Assembly: GCA_002494975.1 (NCBI GenBank)
Contig: DADI01000066.1
Coordinates: forward strand, 1 to 7,351
Direction of reading: 5' to 3'
Length of the DNA stretch: 7,351 nucleotides
Source: Euryarchaeota archaeon UBA556
GTDB lineage: Archaea; Thermoplasmatota; Poseidoniia; Poseidoniales; Thalassarchaeaceae
In this document: positions 1-6,081 of the stretch, piece after piece
Layout of the letters: every line of letters starts with the position of its first letter
Numbering within the stretch: the stretch's first letter is position 1
Made by a program: the position numbers and the translations under genes
The notes under the pieces: model-generated
The model's input: only the letters and a program-made list of their open reading frames with translations
Databases searched by the model: none
Told to the model about the DNA's origin: nothing

Positions 1-548
1 AATCTAGTAAACCATTCACGCTCATGAATAAGGAATCCAGAAGTATTTTTATTGCCTGAAGGATTCCAAATATCATTTTCAGTGTGTGCAATATTAAGAT
101 CACCGCAAAGTAAAACTGGTTCATCTAAATCTATAAATTTCTTAGACCAATTTAATAAATCTTCTAACCACTGATCTTTAAAATTCTGTCTTTCGATATT
201 AGCCCCACCATTTGGAAGATAAATATTGATACAGTGAAGATTACCATGTTTTGTATGAAGTACTCTTCCTTCAGAGTCATCGAGGTCAACATTAGTAGAA
301 ATACCACGTCCTTCTTCAGAAATTCCTACTCTTGACCAAGTTGAGACTCCTGAATATCCTTTTTTCTCAGCGGGGTGCCAAATAATTTCATGGCCACCTA
401 TTGGTTGCCAATCTTTTGGCATCTGTTCAGGTAAAGCCCTTACTTCTTGAAATAGCCAAATATCACTATCTATTTTATTAATAAAATCATCAAGTCCTTT
501 ACGATGCGCGGCTCTGATACCATTTAGATTCCAAGTCACAATCCTCAT
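1..548 (-). CDS. xth: Exodeoxyribonuclease III / AP endonuclease, 3' end of gene cut by left edge
   Basis: I translated this frame from the minus strand; 182 residues are visible and no stop occurs before the window edge. The enzyme is a Mg-dependent DNA repair nuclease of the endonuclease/exonuclease/phosphatase fold that incises at abasic sites and removes 3' blocks in base excision repair. Family motifs appear in order: WNLNGIRAA (residues 6-14, Asn7 metal ligand), FQEV (33-36, Glu35 metal ligand), YSGVS (65-69), NIYLPNG (108-114, with the conserved Tyr110), CGDLNIAHTENDI (148-160, Asp150 and Asn152 of the active site) and TSGF plus EREW (169-179). Family members run about 255-265 residues, so roughly 75-80 are missing, including the final Asp and SDH-type His motifs. 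The start ATG opens with the usual MRI and has GAGG eight bases upstream. It lies 10 bases after the permease stop, so it is probably the last visible gene of that operon. Identification is secure; whether it is Xth or an ExoA-like subgroup is not. Confidence 0.93.
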   Translation of the reverse strand, partial: MRIVTWNLNGIRAAHRKGLDDFINKIDSDIWLFQEVRALPEQMPKDWQPIGGHEIIWHPAEKKGYSGVSTWSRVGISEEGRGISTNVDLDDSEGRVLHTKHGNLHCINIYLPNGGANIERQNFKDQWLEDLLNWSKKFIDLDEPVLLCGDLNIAHTENDIWNPSGNKNTSGFLIHEREWFTR

Positions 549-556
549 GATATACG

Positions 557-560
557 CCTC
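557..560 (-). promoter_or_regulatory. Shine-Dalgarno for xth, overlapping the permease stop codon
   Basis: GAGG on the minus strand, eight bases before the xth ATG. Two of its bases (GA) are also the last two bases of the permease TGA stop (559-561). This arrangement allows ribosomes finishing the permease to re-initiate on xth, so the two genes are probably translationally coupled. Confidence 0.6.
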
Positions 561-3009
561 ATTGAGATAGGTCTTTTACTTTCTCTACCAAATCCATATG
601 CCTTAATCTCCAAACTCCAAATGGAGTCATTGCTACGGCAATAAGAACCACTCCTGCCATCAACTGCCAGGCGACGCTTGGGATAATAGTAACAGGCACT
701 ATAAACTGCCAGGATGAAAATGATGCTGCTAAGCCTACTGCTCCAGCATAGGCAAACAGAACACCAACAATACCTCCGATGACACCAATAAGAAGACTTT
801 CAAACAGAAGCATCAGACCAAGACTACGTGTTGAAGCTCCTAATACTCGTAATGTTGCCAATTCAAAATCACGTTCTGCAACATTCATAATCATCGTATT
901 GAACATTACCACTATAGTGAACAGGAGTCCAAGATACATCATGCCCTGGAAGATTTGGGTTTGTTGATCGAGTAAACTGTTAATGCCATCGAGAAGGGTT
1001 TGCCGCTCTACGATACCAGTAGAAGCCTCACCTAAATCGGAATTAACCTCTACTCCTTCTGGTAGCTGAAGATAAATGGAAGTTGCATTGACGCCTAGGA
1101 TTTCACTTAAATCTCCACGTAGAAAATACATAGTTCTGGCGAGCTCAGAACTTGATACCCCCACAATTTCAACATCCTGTTGAACGCCATTAATACCCAC
1201 AGTTTGTTGTTCTCCAACACTCCATCCTAGAAATCCCATACTGCCTTCATCCATAATTACTTCAGACAACTCTCCGTTGGCATTTGGGAAATCTCCCTCA
1301 ATAACTGAGATTGGTCGCATTCCACTTTGGAAATTATCAAGACCTACAATATTGAATAACCGCTCAATATTTTCAGAATCAGTAACTGAACCAAGGGGCA
1401 TTTCAATAATAATTTCATAATTGGCTGAGTTATTTTCTGCCCAATCTAAAACAGGGCCTTCGGCATCAGACATAATGTATACTTGGGCATCCCATATCTG
1501 ATCATTCTCAAGGCTACCAACCATAGTTTCTTGCAGCCCTGCACCCATCATTTGAACCGAACCAAAAAGCATCAGAGAAATTCCAACTGCTACAAACGTC
1601 ATCATCAGTCTAATGGGTTTACGAACACTTGATCGGATTGAAAGTCCAAGTGTCGTTGGCATCCATGAAGTAAGTTTACGGAGTTTGTTAGAGCCTACAC
1701 GCATTTCATTTTGCCCACTTAATACTTCTAATGGATCAAGACGACTCGCTTTCCATGCAGGAAATACTCCGGAAAGAAACACAACTAACATGGTTGAACA
1801 GAGAACAGAAAAATAGATTGAAGACGGAACTGTTCTCTCAACAATTGGTAGACCAACAAGGTCTTGATAGAAATCTAACATTGCATTCATACCCCAAGGT
1901 CCGGCCAACGCCCCTAAAGCACAGCCTATTCCTCCAATGGCCAAAGGAGCAAAAAGATAGCCAATCATAAGCGATGAGCGTTCGACGCCAAGGGTACGTA
2001 ATACCGCGATTTCTCTAGATTGACTTTGTACCAAACGTTGCAGGCTCAAAACAATGGTAATGGCTGCAATTGAGGCAATCATCACGGTGAAAGGAACTGT
2101 TGTTCTCTCGGCACTAGCCAAATCTTGTCGCATAATTTCTACCGGTTCATTTTGACCTCGATCTCTAATTCGTGCATCCAATTCGGTAGCATTGAGTGAT
2201 GTTGTAACCAGCGCCTTCACCGCATCGATTTCTGAACCTTCATACTCTTGAGTGTCTGGTAAGTCATACAAAGGTGTGCCTTCGACATCCAAAACAATCG
2301 TATTGCTGGCGCCTATCGCATTACCTGTAAGTCTAGCCATTCCAGTATCAGAAAGATAGCCGACAACGTATTCACCAGATTCAGGAGGAAATATTGAACC
2401 TTCAGGAGCCATAAGAACATGCAATGGATGATAACCTAATCCTACGAGAGTAAAATCCACAGGTGCATTTCCTGCCCCTATGCTGATGATATCTCCAAGA
2501 CTGAGGTTTAGAGCATCAGTGACGTGAGCGTCTATGACAATTTCATCCGCAGCAACTGCTGTACGACCTTCCGAATTACTCTCAGGCATCCATACGCGGT
2601 CAGCATTGGCATCAGCAGGTATTCCGTGCCAAAGAGAATTAATGATACGTTCGCCATCTTCGTTACTGTAAAACATCGCTCCCTGAGTAACGGTTCGCCC
2701 CTCACATGAATCTAGAGAGAATGAGCTTACGGTGTTTGATTCCCAATTTGTGAATAAGGAGTCGCAGAAAGCATTAACTTGTTCTGGCGTCCAGATTACA
2801 CTTCTATTATCAATCCAAATATCTGCAAGATTAGCACCTCCATCATCATCATTTTGTATTGTGTCATACATGCCGCCAAGATTGTGCGCATAGCCGCCAA
2901 AGGTGATTCCAGCAAAAACACCAACAAACACCATCAAGACAACAGCAATAAGACGGGGTTTTGTACGCCAAAGACTGCGTGCCAAGCGTTTATTCAGTAG
3001 ATTCGACAT
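559..3009 (-). CDS. Duplicated FtsX/MacB-type ABC transporter permease
   Basis: An 816-residue integral membrane protein of the type VII ABC group (MacB, LolCE, FtsX). It carries two FtsX units in tandem. Unit 1: TM1 about residues 20-41, a large extracytoplasmic MacB-core-like domain about 45-300, TM2 about 304-325, the coupling helix with SREIAVLRTLGVERS (331-345), TM3 about 348-370, TM4 about 397-418, then WKASRLDPLEVL (419-430). Unit 2 repeats the pattern: TM5 about 466-489, a smaller outer domain about 490-685, TM6 about 688-709, ERDFELATLRVLGAS (712-726), TM7 about 732-763, TM8 about 771-795, and WRLRHMDLVEKVKDL near the end. One chain therefore supplies both halves of the membrane part. 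Cys82 and Cys102 in the first outer domain could form a disulfide. A TTG at 3024 would add five residues, but it sits beside a strong GGAGGT, so I chose the ATG at 3009. The gene is 15 bases after the ATPase gene, its obvious partner. Substrate unknown; hand counts on sampled lines give about 40-47% GC, above the first operon gene. Confidence 0.9.
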   Translation of the reverse strand: MSNLLNKRLARSLWRTKPRLIAVVLMVFVGVFAGITFGGYAHNLGGMYDTIQNDDDGGANLADIWIDNRSVIWTPEQVNAFCDSLFTNWESNTVSSFSLDSCEGRTVTQGAMFYSNEDGERIINSLWHGIPADANADRVWMPESNSEGRTAVAADEIVIDAHVTDALNLSLGDIISIGAGNAPVDFTLVGLGYHPLHVLMAPEGSIFPPESGEYVVGYLSDTGMARLTGNAIGASNTIVLDVEGTPLYDLPDTQEYEGSEIDAVKALVTTSLNATELDARIRDRGQNEPVEIMRQDLASAERTTVPFTVMIASIAAITIVLSLQRLVQSQSREIAVLRTLGVERSSLMIGYLFAPLAIGGIGCALGALAGPWGMNAMLDFYQDLVGLPIVERTVPSSIYFSVLCSTMLVVFLSGVFPAWKASRLDPLEVLSGQNEMRVGSNKLRKLTSWMPTTLGLSIRSSVRKPIRLMMTFVAVGISLMLFGSVQMMGAGLQETMVGSLENDQIWDAQVYIMSDAEGPVLDWAENNSANYEIIIEMPLGSVTDSENIERLFNIVGLDNFQSGMRPISVIEGDFPNANGELSEVIMDEGSMGFLGWSVGEQQTVGINGVQQDVEIVGVSSSELARTMYFLRGDLSEILGVNATSIYLQLPEGVEVNSDLGEASTGIVERQTLLDGINSLLDQQTQIFQGMMYLGLLFTIVVMFNTMIMNVAERDFELATLRVLGASTRSLGLMLLFESLLIGVIGGIVGVLFAYAGAVGLAASFSSWQFIVPVTIIPSVAWQLMAGVVLIAVAMTPFGVWRLRHMDLVEKVKDLSQ

Positions 3010-3016
3010 CGAACAG

Positions 3017-3022
3017 ACCTCC
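3017..3022 (-). promoter_or_regulatory. Shine-Dalgarno GGAGGT deciding the permease start
   Basis: GGAGGT on the minus strand lies seven bases upstream of the ATG at 3009, an ideal distance. The longer frame would start at a TTG (3024-3022) that itself overlaps this site, leaving no room for ribosome binding. The site therefore supports the shorter 816-residue protein. Confidence 0.8.
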
Positions 3023-3024
3023 AA

Positions 3025-3723
3025 TCAGACTCCATCATGTAAACTATCTATCTTTTCATCAGAGATGATTTTACCACTATCAATTCGAATGACTCTTGTA
3101 GCATACTTAACTAGCCCTTCATCATGAGTAACAAAAACAGAAGTAATGTTTTCTTGTTTACACGCATCTACTAAAGCCTCCATGACTTTATTTGAAGTTT
3201 CAGTATCTAAGTTACCAGTCAATTCGTCTCCAAGTAAGAGCGTTGGTCTCTTTGCTATACTACGAGCGATAGCAACACGCTGTTGTTGACCGCCACTAAT
3301 CTCTCCAGGGAAACGATCGATTTCGGCTTCTAGGCCGACAAGTTTCAACAATTTCTTCGCACGAGAGGAATCTTTGTTACCTGCTAATTCCTGAATCAAT
3401 AATATATTTTCAAGAACTGTGAGATCCTGAAGTAAATTAAAAAATTGGAACACGTAACCAATATTCTGCCTTCTAAACGATGTCATCTTCTCGGAATTAT
3501 TACGTGGAACTTCGACATGAAGGAATTTATATTTTCCACTAGTAGGACTGTCAAGTGCAGAAAGACAATTCAAGAGTGTAGTTTTTCCTGATCCAGACGG
3601 ACCTAGAAGGATGATACGCTCACCTTCATGAATCTCAAAACTCACGCCATCGAGGGCTTTGACTACACCTGCAGGGGTTTTATAGTGACGTTCTAAGTTT
3701 TCCATTTGCAATAATTTATTCAA
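3025..3723 (-). CDS. LolD/MacB-type ABC transporter ATP-binding protein
   Basis: A 232-residue cytoplasmic ATPase, the usual length for LolD/FtsE/MacB-type subunits. All nucleotide-binding motifs are present: A-loop Tyr14, Walker A GPSGSGKTT (41-49), Q-loop Gln93 within VFQFFNLL, signature SGGQQQRVAIARS (143-155), Walker B LLLGDE (162-167) with Glu167 as the catalytic base, D-loop GNLD (170-173) and switch His200 in FVTHD. The stretch GDELTGNLD carries Leu where this family nearly always has Pro (DEPTGNLD). The gene sits between the orphan membrane protein (14-base gap) and the FtsX permease (15-base gap), so it should power that permease by ATP-driven conformational change. The start is taken as TTG at 3723, because AAGGTG (3734-3729) lies five bases upstream; the first in-frame ATG is codon 7 and has no ribosome-binding site. 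Transport class is secure; the cargo is unknown. Confidence 0.95.
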   Translation of the reverse strand: MNKLLQMENLERHYKTPAGVVKALDGVSFEIHEGERIILLGPSGSGKTTLLNCLSALDSPTSGKYKFLHVEVPRNNSEKMTSFRRQNIGYVFQFFNLLQDLTVLENILLIQELAGNKDSSRAKKLLKLVGLEAEIDRFPGEISGGQQQRVAIARSIAKRPTLLLGDELTGNLDTETSNKVMEALVDACKQENITSVFVTHDEGLVKYATRVIRIDSGKIISDEKIDSLHDGV

Positions 3724-3728
3724 AATTT

Positions 3729-3734
3729 CACCTT
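3729..3734 (-). promoter_or_regulatory. Shine-Dalgarno supporting a TTG start for the ATPase gene
   Basis: AAGGTG on the minus strand, five bases before the TTG at 3723-3721, in the 14-base gap after the preceding gene's TAA. It favours TTG over the ATG at 3705, which is preceded by an A/T-rich coding stretch with no purine-rich site. Confidence 0.5.
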
Positions 3735-3737
3735 CAT

Positions 3738-5801
3738 TTAGACATTAGAATTACTTGATGTTGCAAAAAATGCCATAGACTCCCTAAATAATTCTTCTCT
3801 TCTTCTTCTTTTATTTCTTCTGAGATGGAGATATGTAAAGACAAAAGCAAGTAAAATTAAGAATGGAATGAATGTTTGAGCGTGGTATCTTTCCATAAAT
3901 TCGATAATTCCTCTAGCAGTATATGCCCAAGTTATTGAAGCTGCTGAGCCGCCAACTAAACAGGCCAGTAGAACCCTTCTGAAACGCATTCTAGCTACCA
4001 AACCTAACATAGCGCCTACTAATACACCACTAGCCATGAATGGAATCCAAACAAATACAATCAATCCCCAGAACCCATATTTATCTATTCTAGATCTATT
4101 TGAGTGGGCAACATATTCAACCGAAGATAGAATATCTCCCATAAACGGATTCTGAAGCAATACTCCAGTTAATCCTGCTTGTTTAGCAACCATAGCCTCG
4201 CCCACTAGGTCATCTTGATTAGATCCTAGTTCAACTCTTCCTGCTAGTGCTCTATCTGAAAGTGTTGCTTTCTCGTTTCTAGCGCTAATTATCAATTCAC
4301 GAGGTCCTAAGTTCTTAGCAAGCACTTCGCTTAGATAGTCGGTCAAATCTTCTTGCATATCCACAAATGACTTTCGATAGAAGAAATATGAGAAACGCAT
4401 AATAGGAGTATATATCACTCTAATTAATACAGACTCATCATCAACAATTATAGCAGAACCATAGTCAATTAAATTGTTCGTCTTAAACCATTTATTCAGA
4501 AAATGGATAGTTTCATCTTCTAATTTGCCATTTGCGCTGAGACCTGAGAAAAACGAGCTGTAATCTTCTGATAAGATACTTCTCTCAGAACCAATGATTG
4601 AAAGATTACTCGAAAGTATAAATTCAGGGTTCTGATTAAGATTAATACCATCAAGAGAAATAGATTTTATTTGTAATGGCCTCATTTCACCAAAAACTGC
4701 AAATTCTTCTAATAAATCTCTGGTAAAAGCAGCACGGATATCTGTTGCTTGACCAATAGTTTTATTTGTTGTATTATAAGGAATTATGACGTCAATTGAT
4801 ATCGCTCTTTCTTGCATTTTCATTTCTTCAAATTTTATCGTTATTCTCTGATCGTTTTCAGATTTCCGTAAAGTCCTTTCAATAAGTCTACGTAGTTGTT
4901 TATCCGTCAACAAATCATCAGTATCTCGATGATACATACGATGCATTAAAGGATATTGAACACATAAGAAAAATATAGACATACCCAAAGAAATGAATGC
5001 CATCCACCATGCAGGCACGCTCGCACTGCCTCCAGTAAGCATTGCTGTTTCTCTACCACCTGCCCATTCAGCGGCCATCAAAATCCATCCCCAACCACCA
5101 AGTATTTCCATTGTAAAACAAGCTCTAGGATCAGGGTCTGAAATATAGATTGACGAATGAGTTGTTACTTCTAAATCTACTATCTTTTCATTTCCGACCA
5201 TCTTAAGTTTTTCAGAGACTTCTGAGAATGTTGTTGAATTAGTAACCGAAAGTTCACTATCGTAATCTCCTTGGTAGAAACTAACGATTAATAAAAAATC
5301 ACCAGGGTTAATTTCGTCACTTAAGGTAAATGAAATATCAATATCGCCTTGACCACTTTGATAATGGACTTCACCAATATCTGATTCATTTAAATCAGTG
5401 AATCTAACTACTAATACTGAAGATTTTTCATCTCGGGCATTATGAGTTTCAACAAAAATTTCGAGATGTTCTGAATAAATCTGATACCATAATTCGCCTT
5501 GCATGTCACGACATTCTCCCCCTGTATCAAGAGGAGTTTTAGACAGTGTCTGATCAATTAATATTGAATCTCCAGCAAACATCCCTGAAGAAAGCAAGGT
5601 CACTCCCCCGAAGAACACAATTCCAGCAATTACTCCGAAAATTAAAACAACATCGTCAAATGTTTTAGGGAACTTCTTATCTTTATCTGTTCGCCTCAAC
5701 CTTATTCTATCAAGTTCTCTGTCGAGACTATCTTTTTCAACTGAATTATCTGTTTCTGACGAATCATTGGATTCCACCAATGAGGCGTCCTCGACAGACA
5801 T
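3738..5801 (-). CDS. Orphan multi-span membrane protein, first gene of the ABC operon
   Basis: I do not recognise this 687-residue protein. Visible parts: a charged Ser/Asp/Glu/Arg-rich N-terminus (1-47); TM1 about 49-73; a mostly beta-patterned domain about 75-230 with NES (138-140) and NST (188-190) sequons and a lone Cys pair, Cys97 and Cys228, that could form a disulfide; a Trp/Gly-rich hydrophobic stretch 235-249; TM2 about 262-285; a large mixed alpha/beta domain about 290-570; then hydrophobic segments about 576-603, 608-628 and 643-660; and a basic tail with RRNKRRRREE (661-670). The domain before TM2 is probably outside and the 290-570 domain inside, but the positive-inside rule conflicts with a simple five-span count. 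There is no lipoyl or hairpin adaptor pattern of MacA type and no ATPase motif. The start is fixed: an in-frame TGA lies nine bases upstream of the ATG. GAGGT lies three bases before it, closer than usual. Being 14 bases ahead of the ATPase, it is probably a partner or regulator of the transporter. It is AT-richer than the transporter genes over much of its length. Confidence 0.85.
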   Translation of the reverse strand: MSVEDASLVESNDSSETDNSVEKDSLDRELDRIRLRRTDKDKKFPKTFDDVVLIFGVIAGIVFFGGVTLLSSGMFAGDSILIDQTLSKTPLDTGGECRDMQGELWYQIYSEHLEIFVETHNARDEKSSVLVVRFTDLNESDIGEVHYQSGQGDIDISFTLSDEINPGDFLLIVSFYQGDYDSELSVTNSTTFSEVSEKLKMVGNEKIVDLEVTTHSSIYISDPDPRACFTMEILGGWGWILMAAEWAGGRETAMLTGGSASVPAWWMAFISLGMSIFFLCVQYPLMHRMYHRDTDDLLTDKQLRRLIERTLRKSENDQRITIKFEEMKMQERAISIDVIIPYNTTNKTIGQATDIRAAFTRDLLEEFAVFGEMRPLQIKSISLDGINLNQNPEFILSSNLSIIGSERSILSEDYSSFFSGLSANGKLEDETIHFLNKWFKTNNLIDYGSAIIVDDESVLIRVIYTPIMRFSYFFYRKSFVDMQEDLTDYLSEVLAKNLGPRELIISARNEKATLSDRALAGRVELGSNQDDLVGEAMVAKQAGLTGVLLQNPFMGDILSSVEYVAHSNRSRIDKYGFWGLIVFVWIPFMASGVLVGAMLGLVARMRFRRVLLACLVGGSAASITWAYTARGIIEFMERYHAQTFIPFLILLAFVFTYLHLRRNKRRRREELFRESMAFFATSSNSNV

Positions 5802-5852
5802 ATTACCTCATGAGAAGGAGGGGGACATTAAGTCAACGGTATGAAGTTAGAA

Positions 5853-5863
5853 GATATAAAAAA
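5853..5863 (-). promoter_or_regulatory. Putative archaeal TATA box for the four-gene operon
   Basis: The minus strand reads TTTTTTATATC here, close to the archaeal TTTAWATA-type box. A start about 25 bases downstream would fall near 5828-5832 and give a leader of roughly 30 bases before the ATG at 5801. No convincing BRE is visible next to it. Readthrough from the upstream co-oriented tRNA is the alternative source of transcript. Confidence 0.45.
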
Positions 5864-5886
5864 CCAAATCAACTAATTCATGTTTT

Positions 5887-5890
5887 AAAA
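5887..5890 (-). terminator. Short T-run just after tRNA-Leu
   Basis: TTTT on the minus strand begins two bases after the encoded CCA. Short oligo-T stretches end transcription in Archaea, so this could terminate the tRNA transcript before the operon promoter. It is only four T's with no hairpin, so the call is tentative. Confidence 0.35.
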
Positions 5891-5891
5891 G

Positions 5892-5976
5892 TGGTGCAGG
5901 GGACAGGATTTGAACCTGCGAAGCACTACGCACTGGGACCTAAACCCAGCCCCTTTGACCACTCGGGTACCCCTGC
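5892..5976 (-). tRNA. tRNA-Leu (anticodon UAG), CCA encoded
   Basis: A complete class II tRNA folds on the minus strand. The acceptor stem GCAGGGG/CCCCTGC gives seven pairs (5976-5970 with 5902-5896), followed by discriminator A and an encoded CCA. The D-arm is CCC/GGG around a loop with A14, G18-G19 and A21. The anticodon stem CTGGG/CCCAG encloses TTTAGGT, so the anticodon TAG is at 5942-5940 and reads CUA and other CUN codons. The variable arm is 13 bases with a three-pair stem (GCG/TGC). The T-arm is GCAGG/CCTGT around TTCAAAT. The D-arm wording GAGTGGTCAAAGG is archaeal/eukaryal, which is the best lineage clue in the window. No intron is present. The 10:25 pair is C-G instead of the usual G-C. 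The gene lies 90 bases upstream of the operon on the same strand and diverges from gpsA. Confidence 0.97.
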
Positions 5977-6081
5977 TTGGTTCTGCGGGAGAGCATTTGA
6001 GTCAAGAATGCAACGGATGGCGTCTCTTCATACCCAAGGGGTCTTAACGGGGAGTTAAAGCGACTGAAATGGAGTGGCACT
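5977..6081. other. Divergent spacer between tRNA-Leu and gpsA
   Basis: These 105 bases must hold the promoters of tRNA-Leu (leftward) and gpsA (rightward). I see no clear TATA box for either; the TTCATACC-like and CTTAAC-like stretches upstream of gpsA are weak. The spacer is less AT-rich than the one on the other side of the tRNA. A small inverted repeat (6044-6058) is listed separately. GGAG at 6071-6074, seven bases before the ATG, is the gpsA ribosome-binding site. Confidence 0.5.
6044..6058. promoter_or_regulatory. TTAAC-N5-GTTAA dyad upstream of gpsA
   Basis: A perfect five-base inverted repeat with a five-base spacer (GGGGA), centred about 31 bases before the gpsA ATG. The position suits an operator or promoter element, but arms this short can arise by chance. 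Function is not shown. Confidence 0.25.

Noticed and set aside
3010..3024. TTG start giving an 821-residue permease
   Set aside because: The TTG overlaps the GGAGGT ribosome site that serves the ATG at 3009, so the shorter product is more likely.
779..3127. Several short plus-strand frames of 60-80 codons within the permease and ATPase genes
   Set aside because: They are antisense to genes with clear family motifs and show no ribosome sites or recognisable products.
3791..3820. Pyrimidine-rich low-complexity run on the plus strand
   Set aside because: It is explained by AGA/GAA codons for the basic RRNKRRRREE tail of the orphan protein, not an independent repeat.
5892..5976. tRNA-Leu as an integration site for a mobile element
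   Set aside because: No integrase and no repeated copy of the tRNA 3' end is visible within the window; both neighbours look like ordinary chromosomal genes.
5780..6058. Open plus-strand frame of 92 codons across the tRNA
   Set aside because: It is antisense to the tRNA and includes its reverse complement as codons (the familiar GTGFEP-type artefact of a translated tRNA).
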